Shown: piece by piece, positions 1 through 9,642 of the stretch
How the letters are laid out: each line of letters starts with the position of its first letter
Numbering within the stretch: position 1 is the stretch's first letter
Assembly (NCBI RefSeq): GCF_900105595.1
Contig: NZ_LT629784.1
Coordinates: forward strand, 1,860,001-1,924,000
DNA from: Stappia sp. ES.058
GTDB lineage: Bacteria; Pseudomonadota; Alphaproteobacteria; Rhizobiales; Stappiaceae
Length of the DNA stretch: 64,000 nucleotides
Direction of reading: 5' to 3'
The notes under the pieces: model-generated
Databases searched by the model: none
What the model was told of the DNA's origin: nothing
Seen by the model: the letters and a program-made list of their open reading frames with translations, nothing else
Translations under genes and position numbers: made by a program

Positions 1-1
1 G

Positions 2-832
2 AACGGTGCTGGACAGGGATGCCAGCCTGACCGCCGATGACCCAGGTTTATGCGGCGGGATCGGAGCCGACGCCATCACCAGACCTGCCCCTGCGGATGC
101 CGGGATGGACCCCGTCACGCTGGGTGCGGGTCCGGCTGGCGGAAGCTTCACAGGCGCGCTGGAGCGCGACGCGGTCGCACCATGCACATAGGTTGGGATC
201 ACCACCTGCTGGCCAGCGGAAAGGGATGCATTCGGCGAAACACCGTTGATCTCCGCAAGGACGTACTGCGGCACGCCATAGCGACGCGACATCGAGGCAA
301 CGTTGTCCCCGCTGCGGGCGCTCACCTGGGTTGCCCCTGCAGTCGTCCAGCCTCGCACCGTCTTGGACGCGGCGGAAGTGCCAGACGGCTCGGCGTTTGA
401 AAGGATCCGGCTTGCCTCGTCGCTCGACGAGCGGACGGGCGATACCACAGACGCAGTGTTCACCGACCGCGACGGCGATACCCGCGGCGTTGGAACGGAC
501 GCATACCGAGGCGATGCACGGCGTTGCTCGGACGACTGATCGGGAATCGATCCGGTCGCCATCGAGCGGTCGGGCTGCGTTGCAGGCGGCAACGAGCTGC
601 GCTCGACCCGTGCCGTGCCACTTGCCGGCCCGGCCATGATGTCATCGAAACTGGGTTGAGACGCAGCGCCACCATTCAGCATTGCCCGCTGATTGTCGGT
701 GTTGCCGGTAAAAATGGGATCGGCGAAACGTTCCACCCCACCGCTGCAGGCTCCGGCGACGGCCGCCAGAAGGACCACCATCGCTGTTTGCGAGAGCAAT
801 CGGGAAGGGGATCTTGAATACTGCTTTGACAT
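2..832 (-). CDS. LysM-domain lipoprotein, probable NlpD-like M23 peptidase (3' end outside window)
   Basis: Only the N-terminal 277 codons are visible; the frame stays open to the window edge. The protein starts MSKQYSRSPSR, followed by a hydrophobic stretch ending in AGAC near residue 29, which looks like a lipoprotein signal peptide and lipobox. A low-complexity Ser/Pro/Arg-rich linker follows, then a LysM peptidoglycan-binding domain at about residues 168-215 (key segments SARSGDNVAS, RYGVP, AEINGV, AGQQVVIP). In this gene neighbourhood (serS-surE-pcm) the gene after pcm is usually a LysM plus M23-peptidase envelope protein of the NlpD type. The catalytic domain would lie beyond position 1, so the peptidase or amidase-activator role is inferred from context. 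The gap to pcm is 122 bp. Confidence 0.75.
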   Translation of the reverse strand, partial: MSKQYSRSPSRLLSQTAMVVLLAAVAGACSGGVERFADPIFTGNTDNQRAMLNGGAASQPSFDDIMAGPASGTARVERSSLPPATQPDRSMATGSIPDQSSEQRRASPRYASVPTPRVSPSRSVNTASVVSPVRSSSDEASRILSNAEPSGTSAASKTVRGWTTAGATQVSARSGDNVASMSRRYGVPQYVLAEINGVSPNASLSAGQQVVIPTYVHGATASRSSAPVKLPPAGPAPSVTGSIPASAGAGLVMASAPIPPHKPGSSAVRLASLSSTV

Positions 833-954
833 GGCGCTACTCGGACTCAAACACCTGAGATCATTGAGCCTGATTAAATGCCGGTAACGTTTATAAAGAC
901 TTAAGGGCAGCCGAATTCGCGGAGATCAGCGAAAACAATTGTTGCCAAGTTCCT

Positions 955-1671
955 TCAAAGGCGGGTCGCAACCCCCTCGACAAGCGGAACGAAACGCACC
1001 TGCGCAAGGTCACGGGCTACCGTGGTGCCGCCCTTCTTTTCAATCACGACAAGTGACTGAACGGAGCCGGCGGGTCCAAGCGGCATCACCAGTTTTCCGC
1101 CATCCGCCAGTTGGTCGATCAATGCCTGGGGAATATCCGGTGTGGCCGCCGTCACGATGATCCGATCGAACGGCGCCTTTTCCGCCAGCCCCTCAACGCC
1201 ATCGCCGTGATGAACATGCACGGTATCGATCTTGAGCGTCGCCAGGCGCGCGCGCGCGAGGTCGGACAGCGTCTTGTAGCGTTCAATCGTGTGAACCTCG
1301 CGACTCAGGTGACCGAGAATGGCGGCCTGATAGCCTGATCCGGTCCCGACCTCGAGCACACGGTGTTCCGGCGCTACATTGAGCGCCTCTGTCATCATGG
1401 CAACAATTGTGGGCTGCGAAATCGTCTGGCCGCATTCGATCGGAAGCGCGCTGTCCTCATAGGCATGACGCTGCAGTGGAGCGGACAGAAACAGTCGCCG
1501 GGGAACGCGTTCGAGCGCCGAAAGCACCCTCTGGGTGCCGATCCCCTGGGTTCGGAGTTTGAGGATCAAGGCCGCGGTTGCCTCGCGGTCGGCTTCGGTG
1601 ACATCGGCGGGGATCAGCGCACCCGTTCCGGGGTGGTTCGAACCTGCTTCAGGACCATCTCCGACCGCCAA
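955..1671 (-). CDS. pcm: Protein-L-isoaspartate O-methyltransferase
   Basis: This SAM-dependent enzyme methylates L-isoaspartyl residues to start repair of damaged proteins. The 238 residues show the family hallmarks: GQTISQP at residues 81-87 and the SAM-binding loop VLEVGTGSGYQ at 105-115, followed by an acidic IERY segment. Length is normal for bacterial Pcm. The start is a TTG at 1671, chosen because a strong GGGAGGGG ribosome-binding sequence lies about six bases upstream and no other start fits as well. It follows surE, a common pairing, but the two are separated by a 339-bp gap filled by an interspersed repeat, so coupling to the surE transcript may be altered. Confidence 0.93.
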   Translation of the reverse strand: MAVGDGPEAGSNHPGTGALIPADVTEADREATAALILKLRTQGIGTQRVLSALERVPRRLFLSAPLQRHAYEDSALPIECGQTISQPTIVAMMTEALNVAPEHRVLEVGTGSGYQAAILGHLSREVHTIERYKTLSDLARARLATLKIDTVHVHHGDGVEGLAEKAPFDRIIVTAATPDIPQALIDQLADGGKLVMPLGPAGSVQSLVVIEKKGGTTVARDLAQVRFVPLVEGVATRL

Positions 1672-1736
1672 TTGACCCCTCCCGCAACATGCTCACTGTG
1701 TTGCCTCAGCCTGCCCTGTCCTGCCCTGCGCGACTT

Positions 1737-2002
1737 CAGGGTGTGGACCCATAAATGAGGCCGATATGGCATGGAAAATGGCAAAACACCGCGAGGAAAC
1801 GTGTGCAGAGCGGGCTGGGTGCCCGGTCAAGCACGCGGACGAAGCGAGGTGGCGATTTTCCTGTCCTTTGGATTTGACCGGAATGCGCCTCCTCTTCGTC
1901 GCGAAAGGATTGAAAATACTCGTATTTCCTTCACTTCCGCTTCTTGTCGGGACGCATACCACCTCAAACCATATCAACTTCATTTCTGAGACTACACCCT
2001 AG
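1737..2002 (-). repeat. Interspersed palindromic-ended element, copy A
   Basis: This 266-bp stretch fills most of the surE-pcm gap. Its ends form an imperfect inverted repeat: the left end reads CAGGGTGTGGACCCATAAAT and the right end, on the minus strand, reads CTAGGGTGTAGTCTCAGAAA; both continue to a shared GATATGG about 30 bases in. It aligns over its whole length with copy B (13631-13899), and read on the minus strand it aligns with copy C (22030-22221). The right end lies eight bases past the surE stop codon. A minus-strand frame of about 80 codons is open through it, but I see no recognisable protein. It resembles a MITE or an old insertion-sequence remnant; I do not recognise a named family. 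Orientation is given in the direction of surrounding transcription. Confidence 0.75.
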
Positions 2003-2010
2003 GGTTGGAA

Positions 2011-2772
2011 TCAGGCCAGTTTGTCCTTCAGTTCCCCCAGAAGATCGTGGGCCGTCAGGTCAAGCTTGAGCGGCGTCACGGAAATCATGTGCTCGCTCAA
2101 AGCCGCCAGATCGGTATCCTCTGGCGGTGTCTCCTCGCCACCGCGGAAGGCAAGCCAATAGTAAGGCACTCCGCGTCCGTCCGTTCTCGCATCGACAGCC
2201 AGTTCACTGACCTTGCGCTTGCCCTGCCGGGTCACCCGGGTGCCACGCACATCCTCGGGCGCGCAAGCGGGGAAATTGAGGTTGAGCAGGATGTCCGAGG
2301 GAAACGAGAACGACAGCAGCTTGCGGACAAGGGACGCCGCATGGGCGCGGGTCGCTTCGTAGTCCACCTGCGCCCCCTTCCCCCAGCTGAAGGCCTGCGA
2401 CAAGGCCATGGAGCGGATACCCATCAGCGTCCCCTCCATGGCCCCGGCAATGGTCCCGGAATACGTCACGTCGTCGGCCGCATTCTGTCCGCGATTGACC
2501 CCGGACAGGATAAGATCCGGTCGCCCCGGAAGAAGCTCGCGCACGCCCATGATCACGCAATCCGTCGGCGTACCACGGACGGAGTAGCGCTGATCGCCGA
2601 GTTCGCGAACCCTCAGCGGGTCGTGCAAGGTCAGCGAATGGGCGACCCCGCTTTGGTCCGTTTCCGGCGCCACAACCCAGACATCGTCGGACAGCGTGCG
2701 GGCGACATCTTCAAGAACGGGAAGCCCGTCGGCCTGAATGCCATCGTCATTGGTGACCAGAATGCGCATCAC
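2011..2772 (-). CDS. surE: 5'/3'-nucleotidase SurE
   Basis: SurE is a metal-dependent phosphatase acting on nucleoside monophosphates, linked to stationary-phase survival. The 253 residues start [11 protein letters not shown], giving the metal-binding Asp pair (D8, D9). The conserved segments [10 protein letters not shown] (32-41), [10 protein letters not shown] (63-72) and the metal-binding SGVNRGQN (89-96) are all present, as is the [11 protein letters not shown] helix. Length fits the family. Its start overlaps the end of serS by four bases (ATGA), so the two are probably translationally coupled. A repeat element begins eight bases downstream of the stop codon. Confidence 0.95.
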   Translation of the reverse strand: MMRILVTNDDGIQADGLPVLEDVARTLSDDVWVVAPETDQSGVAHSLTLHDPLRVRELGDQRYSVRGTPTDCVIMGVRELLPGRPDLILSGVNRGQNAADDVTYSGTIAGAMEGTLMGIRSMALSQAFSWGKGAQVDYEATRAHAASLVRKLLSFSFPSDILLNLNFPACAPEDVRGTRVTRQGKRKVSELAVDARTDGRGVPYYWLAFRGGEETPPEDTDLAALSEHMISVTPLKLDLTAHDLLGELKDKLA

Positions 2773-4052
2773 AGTGCCTCGATTGTCTCGATCCCGCCCA
2801 TGTAGGGGCGCAGCACCTCGGGAATGGTGATGCTTCCATCGGAATTCTGATAGGTCTCGACCACCGCGATCAAGGCGCGTCCGACGGCAATGCCGGACCC
2901 ATTGAGGGTATGAACGAACCGCAGTCCCTTCTCGCCCTCGGGACGATAGCGCGCGTTCATCCGCCGGGCCTGGAAGTCGCCGCAGACCGAACAGCTGGAG
3001 ATCTCGCGATAGGCATTCTGACCCGGCAGCCAGACCTCGATGTCATAGGTCTTGCGCGCACCGAAACCCATATCGCCGGCCGACAGCATCATCACCCGAT
3101 AGGCAAGGCCGAGCCTTTCAAGGATCTCCTCCGCGCAGCCCGTCATCCGCTCCAGTTCGTCGAGGGAGGTCTCCGGCGTCGTCACCGAGACGAGTTCGCA
3201 CTTCCAGAACTGATGCTGACGCAGGATACCGCGCACATCGCGCCCGGCAGAGCCGGCCTCGGAGCGAAAACAGGGTGTCAGCGCGGTCACGCGCATCGGC
3301 AAATCGACCTCTGAAAGCGTTTCCCCCGCGACCATGTTTGTGAGCGGCACTTCAGCGGTCGGGATCAGCCAGCGGCCTTCGGTGGTCTTGAACAGATCCT
3401 CGGAAAATTTCGGCAATTGCGACGTCCCGTAGAGCGCCTCGTCGCGCACCAGCAACGGCGGCGAGACTTCCATGTAGCCATTGCGGGTGGTCTGCAGATC
3501 GATCATGAACTGGCCGAGCGCCCGCTCAAGTCGCGCCATCTGTCCCTGAAGCAGCACGAAACGCGCGCCCGACATGCGCGCCGCGCGTTCGAAGCTCATC
3601 CCGGCCTCAGCGGCACCGACCTCGAAATGCTCCCTGGGCGCGAAATCGAACGCGCGCGGGCTGCCGACCCGGCGAACCTCGACATTGGCGCGCTCGTCCG
3701 CGCCTTCGGGAACATCGTCCAGCGGAATGTTCGGCAAAACGCTCAGCGCATCGACAACCTTCGCGGTGAGCGTTCGCTCCGCCTCTTCACCCTCGTGGAT
3801 TATCTGCTTTATCTGCGCAACTTCTTCAATCAGCGCCTGCGCGCCGGCATCATCTCCCGACGCCTTTGCCTTGCCGATTTCCTTGGAAGCGGCGTTGCGA
3901 CGTTCCTGCGCATCCTGAAGCGAGGCGACATGCGCGCGCCGCGCGTCGTCGAGCGCGATCAGCTCAGCAGCCTGCGGCGGCAATCCTCTTTGCGCCATGG
4001 CTGCGTCGAAGATCGCGGCATTGTCGCGGATCCATTTGATATCGAACATCAA
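2769..4052 (-). CDS. serS: Seryl-tRNA synthetase
   Basis: Class II aminoacyl-tRNA synthetase charging tRNA-Ser. The protein of 427 residues has the N-terminal two-helix coiled-coil arm (about residues 30-105, rich in Ala, Glu and Lys) that grips the long variable arm of tRNA-Ser. The catalytic domain carries motif 2 ([12 protein letters not shown] at 261-272, then RQHQFWK at 278-284) and motif 3 ([15 protein letters not shown] near 388-402). The N-terminus is [10 protein letters not shown], so initiation may use either Met. It follows tatC by 67 bp on the same strand and overlaps surE by four bases. Confidence 0.97.
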   Translation of the reverse strand: MMFDIKWIRDNAAIFDAAMAQRGLPPQAAELIALDDARRAHVASLQDAQERRNAASKEIGKAKASGDDAGAQALIEEVAQIKQIIHEGEEAERTLTAKVVDALSVLPNIPLDDVPEGADERANVEVRRVGSPRAFDFAPREHFEVGAAEAGMSFERAARMSGARFVLLQGQMARLERALGQFMIDLQTTRNGYMEVSPPLLVRDEALYGTSQLPKFSEDLFKTTEGRWLIPTAEVPLTNMVAGETLSEVDLPMRVTALTPCFRSEAGSAGRDVRGILRQHQFWKCELVSVTTPETSLDELERMTGCAEEILERLGLAYRVMMLSAGDMGFGARKTYDIEVWLPGQNAYREISSCSVCGDFQARRMNARYRPEGEKGLRFVHTLNGSGIAVGRALIAVVETYQNSDGSITIPEVLRPYMGGIETIEAL

Positions 4053-4119
4053 TCAACCCCGGATTCGGCGCCGGCGCCAAGCGGCAACGGGAATTCGACC
4101 GGAGCAGATGCGGCGACGA

Positions 4120-4902
4120 TCAGGCGTCCGCTTCCGCAGCTTCCCGTTCGGCGCGCTTCTTTTCCACCAGTCTGACGCAGATGATGGACACTTCGTAGAG
4201 AAGCATCGTTGGCAGCGCAAGACCGATCTGGCTGATAGGATCGGGCGGCGTAAGCACGGCCGCCAACACGAAGCCGATGACAATCGCATACTTGCGCTTG
4301 GCCTTCAGGCCTTCCGAGGAAACGATCCCGACGCGACCGAGCAGCGTCAGCAGAACGGGGAGCTGGAACACCAGACCGAAGGCGAAGCTCAGTGTCATGA
4401 TCAAGCCGAGGTATTCACTCACCCGCGCCATCAGCTGGATCTTGGCCTGACCGCCCGACCCGTCCTGTTCCATCGACAGGAAGAACCCCATGGCAAGCGG
4501 CATCACCAGGAAAAACACCAGACAGGCGCCAACGATGAACAGGACCGGGGTGGCGACGAGAAACGGCAGGAACGCACCGCGTTCCTGCTTGTAGAGCCCC
4601 GGCGCGACAAACATGTAGAGCTGCGATGCGATCACCGGAAAGGCGATGAACAGGGCGCCGAAGAAGGCAAGCTTGAGCTGGGTGAAAAACAGCTCCTGCG
4701 GAGCGGTATAGATCATTTCGACCTGGCGCCCGGCTGCCTGCTCGAACGGGATCACCAGAATGTTGTAAATGTCCTGAGCGAAATAGAAGCACACGACAAA
4801 TGCGATGAGGATCGCCACCACCGTACGCAGCAGCCGCTGTCGCAATTCGATGAGATGTTCGATCAACGGTGCCTTGGAGGACTCAATGTCGTCGTCTGTC
4901 AT
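4120..4902 (-). CDS. tatC: Twin-arginine translocase subunit TatC
   Basis: Polytopic inner-membrane receptor of the Tat pathway, which recognises twin-arginine signal peptides and exports folded proteins. The 260 residues begin [17 protein letters not shown] and then show the signature [12 protein letters not shown] at the cytoplasmic N-terminus, followed by six hydrophobic spans. The [17 protein letters not shown] region and the [11 protein letters not shown] loop are typical. A charged Ala/Glu-rich tail closes the protein. It overlaps tatB by four bases (ATGA), giving the standard tatABC order in which tatB and tatC are coupled. Confidence 0.96.
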   Translation of the reverse strand: MTDDDIESSKAPLIEHLIELRQRLLRTVVAILIAFVVCFYFAQDIYNILVIPFEQAAGRQVEMIYTAPQELFFTQLKLAFFGALFIAFPVIASQLYMFVAPGLYKQERGAFLPFLVATPVLFIVGACLVFFLVMPLAMGFFLSMEQDGSGGQAKIQLMARVSEYLGLIMTLSFAFGLVFQLPVLLTLLGRVGIVSSEGLKAKRKYAIVIGFVLAAVLTPPDPISQIGLALPTMLLYEVSIICVRLVEKKRAEREAAEADA

Positions 4903-5345
4903 GCCTTGCCGTCATCCCCGGTCGGCCGCGTCTCTGTGGTTGCGGCGGACACTTCTGGCGAACCGCCATCCGCCGTTGGCTCCACCTCCGCCACGTCGGC
5001 ACTGCCCGACGCGTCCTCGTCGGCATTCTTCGAAGGTCCGGCCTTGCTACCAGACGACTTCGCCTTTCCGGACGGCTTGTCCGGATCAATGGATTTCTTG
5101 AGGTCGCCGAGCGGATCGAAGTTTCCGGCCTTCTCGACCTGTTTCTTCATGTCGGCGATATCGGCCTGTTGCTCGGCTTCGCGCAAGGCATCGTTGAACG
5201 TCGACTGAAACTCGTTCGCCATCCGCTTCACCTTGCCCATCGTCTGACCGAAGGTGCGCAGCATGCGTGGCAAATCCTTGGGTCCAACGACCAGAATCAT
5301 GACGACGGCGACAACAAGAAGTTCCGTCCAGCCGATATCGAACAT
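4899..5345 (-). CDS. tatB: Sec-independent translocase subunit TatB
   Basis: TatB joins TatC in the signal-peptide receptor complex. The 148 residues start [20 protein letters not shown], with the single N-terminal membrane helix, the conserved Glu at position 8 and the following hinge [13 protein letters not shown]. An amphipathic helix with a [12 protein letters not shown] stretch follows, then a disordered Lys/Ser/Asp/Glu-rich C-terminal tail, all typical of alphaproteobacterial TatB. It sits 113 bp after tatA and overlaps tatC by four bases. Confidence 0.94.
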   Translation of the reverse strand: MFDIGWTELLVVAVVMILVVGPKDLPRMLRTFGQTMGKVKRMANEFQSTFNDALREAEQQADIADMKKQVEKAGNFDPLGDLKKSIDPDKPSGKAKSSGSKAGPSKNADEDASGSADVAEVEPTADGGSPEVSAATTETRPTGDDGKA

Positions 5346-5458
5346 TGGCGTCCGTTTTCCGCATGTTTGAGATCAAGACGCGCTTTCGCGGTCTTCACGA
5401 GCGACATGGACCGGCCTCGATGGCCGGACGCCGATGCCCCCGCCAATCGCGAAGCGGG

Positions 5459-5701
5459 TCAACCCGCCTTGGACTTGTCCTCGGACTTCTTCATGGCGAC
5501 GGGCTCTTCCGGCTTGTGATCGATGGTCTTGCCACCATCGTCCGCCTTCGCTTCGTCTTCCTCGTCGTCCTCGTTGAGGCCCTTCTTGAAGCTCTTGATT
5601 CCCTTGGCAACGTCTCCCATCAGCTCGGAGATTTTCCCGCGGCCAAACAGCAGAACAACGATCACCGCGATGATCAGGATCTGCCAAATACTGATACCCA
5701 T
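5459..5701 (-). CDS. tatA: Sec-independent translocase pore subunit TatA
   Basis: TatA oligomers form the translocation site of the Tat system. The 80-residue protein begins [20 protein letters not shown], a single membrane helix, followed by the [12 protein letters not shown] hinge and the amphipathic helix IKSFKKGL. The remaining tail is highly charged, with alternating acidic and Lys residues. Length and layout are standard. It is the first of three tat genes on this strand and follows the ABC ATPase gene by 106 bp, so it may have its own promoter in that gap. Confidence 0.95.
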   Translation of the reverse strand: MGISIWQILIIAVIVVLLFGRGKISELMGDVAKGIKSFKKGLNEDDEEDEAKADDGGKTIDHKPEEPVAMKKSEDKSKAG

Positions 5702-5807
5702 ACGACAACTCCCTGGTCGATCCGGTGCACGCGCGCCGGCGCGGCACTATTGCAACAAAGCGCGATCAATCGCAACCAACCGTTTCACCGGTTAATGCAA
5801 TCGCGCA

Positions 5808-6935
5808 TTAGACATCCGTCGCATTTCGAGCAAACGCCAGAACATCCCGATCATCCACCCGGACCCCGACATCCATACCGACGACAAACCGGCCTCCGTC
5901 GCGAATGCGCGCCTGCAGCGGCAGTTCCAGTCCGTCCACCGCGATATCGACCAGATCGACCTCGCCAATGAAACGCCGCCGGATCACGCGTCCAGAGCGT
6001 CCCTCCCCCGGCTCTCCAAGAATCACTCCTTGCGGGCGCACACAGACATCAACCGTCATTCCCCGCCCGATGCCAGGGGCCGGATGACGGCCGAACGCTG
6101 TCTCCACCTCGCCGTCTCCGGCAATCGCGTCGATCTCGTTGAGCTCGGAGAAAAAGCGCGCAACGAACAGATCGGCGGGATGATTGTAGAGATCGTCAGC
6201 GCTGCCGATCTGGACCAGTCGCCCCTTGCGCATCAACGCGATGCGGTCGCCCATGCGCATGGCCTCCTCAGGATCGTGGGTCACCAGCATGCAGGTCGCC
6301 CGCGTTTCCCGAAGGACAGACAAAGTCTCGTCGCGCACAGCATCGCGCAACCGCCTGTCGAGGCCGGAAAACGGCTCGTCCATGAGAAGAACGCCCGGCC
6401 GGGGCGCTATCGCCCGCGCCAGCGCCACGCGTTGCTGCTCCCCGCCGGAGAGGGCGTGCGGATAGTCCGCATGATGCTCGGCAAGCCCGACCCGGGAAAG
6501 CGCGCTCAGTGCCGCGTGACGGGCATCGGCCTTTGCAAGGTGGGTAAGACCAAAGGCCACATTCTCGGCGATGGTCAAATGCGGAAACAGGGCGTAATCC
6601 TGGAACATCAGCCCCACGCCGCGCTTTTCGGGAGGCAGGAACCGGTCCGGTCCGGCCACTTCGCGCTCGTTGATGAGCACACGCCCCATTGTCTGACGCT
6701 CCACGCCGGCGGCAATCCGCAAGAGAGTCGTCTTGCCGCACCCCGAATGGCCGAGCAGACACAGGACTTCTCCGGGTTCGACGGAGAGTGACACCGACCG
6801 CACCGCCGGAAGGCCGGAATAGCTGTGGCTCACCGCCTCGAACGACAGGCGTGCGGCAATCGTGGCGCCGGCCGTGCCGCGCACGCCCCACCGTTCAGCG
6901 GGCGTCGAGACTGGAATGCTAGCTGTCACGGTCAT
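5808..6935 (-). CDS. ABC transporter ATP-binding protein, FbpC/Fe3+-type, without nearby permease
   Basis: ATPase subunit of an importer of the CUT1/FbpC type. The 375 residues hold Walker A GHSGCGKT at 62-69, a Q-loop in LMFQDYALFPHLT, the signature LSGGEQQRVALARA, Walker B GVLLMDEPFSGLD and the switch His in LVTHDPEEA. A C-terminal region of about 130 residues matches the TOBE-like regulatory domain of Fe3+, sulfate or polyamine importers (segments VCVRPQGVILG, RRRFIGEVDLVDI). No permease or binding-protein gene is nearby, so the substrate cannot be told; Fe3+ is a guess from sequence flavour. The assigned start overlaps the end of scpB by 17 bp. Confidence 0.85.
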   Translation of the reverse strand: MTVTASIPVSTPAERWGVRGTAGATIAARLSFEAVSHSYSGLPAVRSVSLSVEPGEVLCLLGHSGCGKTTLLRIAAGVERQTMGRVLINEREVAGPDRFLPPEKRGVGLMFQDYALFPHLTIAENVAFGLTHLAKADARHAALSALSRVGLAEHHADYPHALSGGEQQRVALARAIAPRPGVLLMDEPFSGLDRRLRDAVRDETLSVLRETRATCMLVTHDPEEAMRMGDRIALMRKGRLVQIGSADDLYNHPADLFVARFFSELNEIDAIAGDGEVETAFGRHPAPGIGRGMTVDVCVRPQGVILGEPGEGRSGRVIRRRFIGEVDLVDIAVDGLELPLQARIRDGGRFVVGMDVGVRVDDRDVLAFARNATDV

Positions 6936-7659
6936 TTGTCGTCTCGTCGCCTTCCACCATCAAGTCGAACAATTCGGTCTCGTCAATCGGATCTTCCTCT
7001 TCCCGCAATTCTGACGAATCATTGGGAACCGGCACAGAGAAACCAGCCGGAACCGCGCTGTCCAGCAATCCCGTCCCTTTGAGTTCATCAAGTCCGGGCA
7101 GGTCGGAGACAGACGCAAGCATGAAGTGCTCCAGAAACGCATCCGTGGTGCCGTAGGTAACCGGCCGTCCCGGCGTTCTGCGGCGCCCGCGCATCCGGAT
7201 CCATTCCGTTTCCAGGAGCACGTCGACCGTGCCACGCGATGTCGACACACCGCGAATTTCCTCGATCTCCGCCCGGGTGACCGGCTGGTGATAGGCGATA
7301 ATCGCCAGCGTTTCCAGTGCGGCGCGCGACAGGCGTCGCTCCTCCACCTGCTCCCGGCTGAGCAGATACGACAGGTCTTCCGCCGTGCGAAAACCCCACT
7401 TGCCGGAAATCTCCACGAGGTTTACGCCCCGCGTCGAATAGACACGCCGCAAATCCTCGACAACACCCGGGATATCGATTTTTCCCGGCAGTCGCGCGGC
7501 GATTTCATCAGGGCCCAAAAGATCGCGGGAGGCAAAAAGAAGCGCCTCTATCATGCGCATGGCGCTGGCACGCTCTGCCGGGAAGAGATCTCCCTCCGCC
7601 TCACCGTCCTCGACAGGCTTGCCACCGTCGTCGTGTTCGTCGCCATTCCCGCGCATCAC
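6919..7659 (-). CDS. scpB: SMC-Scp complex subunit ScpB
   Basis: ScpB partners ScpA and the SMC ATPase in the bacterial condensin that compacts and segregates the chromosome. The 246 residues have an acidic N-terminus, then the first winged-helix domain (RMIEALLFASRDLLGPDEIA) and the second (ALETLAIIAYHQPVTRAEIE), which is the strongest family signature. A variable acidic tail ends the protein. It overlaps scpA by four bases, so translation is coupled, as expected for subunits needed in fixed ratio. Confidence 0.93.
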   Translation of the reverse strand: MMRGNGDEHDDGGKPVEDGEAEGDLFPAERASAMRMIEALLFASRDLLGPDEIAARLPGKIDIPGVVEDLRRVYSTRGVNLVEISGKWGFRTAEDLSYLLSREQVEERRLSRAALETLAIIAYHQPVTRAEIEEIRGVSTSRGTVDVLLETEWIRMRGRRRTPGRPVTYGTTDAFLEHFMLASVSDLPGLDELKGTGLLDSAVPAGFSVPVPNDSSELREEEDPIDETELFDLMVEGDETTNDRDS

Positions 7660-8507
7660 GCCTCATTGCCTTCCGTTCCCGGGTCGCTGTCGTCCCTCGC
7701 CTCGCCCGGTCTCGGCTCCGCGCGCCTGCGAAGATAAAGCCGTGCGAAGGGACCGGACTGGCGCAGCTCTATCGCACCTTCGCGCACCAGTTCCAGACTT
7801 GCGGAAAAACTGCTCGCCAACACCGAGCTGGCCTGTGTGCCATCCCCCAGGTACCTCGACAAATAGGCATCGAGTGGCGCCCAGTCCATCTCCTTGCCCA
7901 CGAGACGCGTCAACAGGTCACGCGCTTCCTGCAACGACCACACGGTTCTTCGGCGAACATGAACCGATGTCACGGAGGTGCGCTGCCGCTGAGCCGCATA
8001 GGCGGTCAGCAGATCATAGAGGGTGGCAGCGAACCGGCTCTTGCGCTCGATCGACAGCGTCTCGGGATCTCCGCGGACGAACACGTCGCGCCCGAGGCGG
8101 TTCCGGTTCATCAGTTTTGCCGACGCCTCGCGCATCGCTTCGAGACGGCGGAGGCGAAATGCAAGGGCCGCCGCGAGTTCCTCGCCGGTCAGCGCATCCT
8201 CATCCTTCTGCTCGGGGATCAGCAACCTGGATTTCAGATACGCAAGCCAGGCTGCCATGACAAGATAATCGGCAGCAAGCTCGAGGCGCAGCCGGTGCGC
8301 CTCGTTGACGAAGTGAAGATACTGCTCGACAAGGGCAAGGATGGAGATGCGGGCAAGATCCACCTTCTGCTTGCGTGCAAGCGTCAGCAGAAGGTCCAAG
8401 GGCCCTTCGAATCCGTCGACATCCACCACCAGGGACGGGTCGGTGGTCGCAAGCGCGGAGCCGTCGGTGCCGCGCCGATCTGCGTCCTCGAAAAAGGAAT
8501 CCTGCAC
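7656..8507 (-). CDS. scpA: Segregation and condensation protein ScpA
   Basis: The kleisin subunit of the SMC-Scp condensin. The diagnostic N-terminal segment FEGPLDLLLTLARKQKVDL is present, followed by ISILALVEQYLHFV and the Leu-rich ADYLVMAAWLAYLKSRLLIP. The C-terminal winged helix that contacts the SMC head occupies the end. I chose the GTG at 8507 because a GGGGGC purine run lies close upstream; a TTG at 8519 would add four residues. The gene overlaps scpB by four bases and follows nagZ on the same strand. Confidence 0.92.
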   Translation of the reverse strand: MQDSFFEDADRRGTDGSALATTDPSLVVDVDGFEGPLDLLLTLARKQKVDLARISILALVEQYLHFVNEAHRLRLELAADYLVMAAWLAYLKSRLLIPEQKDEDALTGEELAAALAFRLRRLEAMREASAKLMNRNRLGRDVFVRGDPETLSIERKSRFAATLYDLLTAYAAQRQRTSVTSVHVRRRTVWSLQEARDLLTRLVGKEMDWAPLDAYLSRYLGDGTQASSVLASSFSASLELVREGAIELRQSGPFARLYLRRRAEPRPGEARDDSDPGTEGNEA

Positions 8508-8561
8508 GCCTGCCCCCAACGCTTCGCGGCAAGCTTCATCGTCGCTGCCGTCCAGGCAAGT

Positions 8562-9575
8562 TTATACGACACCGGCAAGCAACGTCGCAAACTCCGCCTG
8601 AAGCGCCTCGCGATCCATCGGCTCGGCCGGGCTCCGCGCGGAGAGCGCCGCATCGGTCCGGGCAAGCGCCGCACCGCAAAGTTCAGGCGAGGCCGCCGCC
8701 ACAGCCTGCATTTCAGCGAAATCGCCATTGCAATGCAGCGCCAGGTCGCAACCGGCCGCGAACAGGCTGCGCACCCGTGCCTGCATCTCCCCGCCAAGCG
8801 CCCTCATCGAGACGTCGTCGCTCATCAGGCAGCCCTGATAATCGAGCTCGCCACGAATGATCGTTTCGATGACCTTTGGAGAACAAGTGGCACATGCGTC
8901 CCGGTCGATGGCCGTGTAGACCACATGCGCGGTCATGGCCAGCGGCAGATCGCGCAAGGCGCGAAACGGAACGAAATCGAGTTTGCGCAGTGTTTCCAGC
9001 TCCGTGTCAACCACCGGCAGCGCAAGATGGCTGTCGATCGTTGCGGGTCCGTGACCGGGAATGTGCTTCAACACAGGCAAAACCCCTGCGGCTCCCAGGC
9101 CGTCCGTCATTGCGCGCCCGATCCGCGCGATGATCGCGGGGTCTGTTCCGTAGGCACGGTCACCGATCACGTTGCTGGTGTCGCCCCGCGGCACATCGAC
9201 GATGGGCAGGCAATCGACAGTGATGCCCAGGTCCGCAAGATCCGCGCCGATAAGTCGGCCGCACAGCCAGGCCGACCGCAATCCCGCATCCGCATCGATG
9301 TCATGAAGTTTTCCGTAGACCGCACCCGGCGGGTAGTCCGGGACCAGCGGCGGCCGAAGCCGGCGAACACGCCCGCCTTCCTGATCGATCAGCACTGGCG
9401 CATCCGGCCACCCCACAAGATCCCGGAATTCGGAAACGAGATCCCGGATCTGGTCGGTCTGACGACAGTTCCTTGCAAAAAGGATCAACGCCCAGGGCCG
9501 TTCATCACTGAAGAATTGCCGCTCGTCCACCGTCAGTCGAGGCCCCGAGCACCCGGCAATAAACGCTTTCGCCAT
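8562..9575 (-). CDS. nagZ: Beta-N-acetylhexosaminidase (glycoside hydrolase family 3)
   Basis: NagZ removes GlcNAc from muropeptides in the cytoplasm during peptidoglycan recycling. The 337 residues contain the NagZ hallmark KHIPGHGPATIDSH, whose His-Gly-His and Asp-Ser-His loop supplies the acid/base, and the nucleophile Asp in LMSDDVSMRALGG. The LIDQEGGRVRRL segment is also typical of the family. The upstream gene encodes a peptidoglycan-binding SPOR protein and the next is scpA, an order common in Rhizobiales. Confidence 0.93.
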   Translation of the reverse strand: MAKAFIAGCSGPRLTVDERQFFSDERPWALILFARNCRQTDQIRDLVSEFRDLVGWPDAPVLIDQEGGRVRRLRPPLVPDYPPGAVYGKLHDIDADAGLRSAWLCGRLIGADLADLGITVDCLPIVDVPRGDTSNVIGDRAYGTDPAIIARIGRAMTDGLGAAGVLPVLKHIPGHGPATIDSHLALPVVDTELETLRKLDFVPFRALRDLPLAMTAHVVYTAIDRDACATCSPKVIETIIRGELDYQGCLMSDDVSMRALGGEMQARVRSLFAAGCDLALHCNGDFAEMQAVAAASPELCGAALARTDAALSARSPAEPMDREALQAEFATLLAGVV

Positions 9576-9642
9576 GAAGATTATCCGTCCGCTGCGAGTT
9601 TCGCGTCCGATTGCGGACGTGAAACCTCCCTCACCCCTTCGG

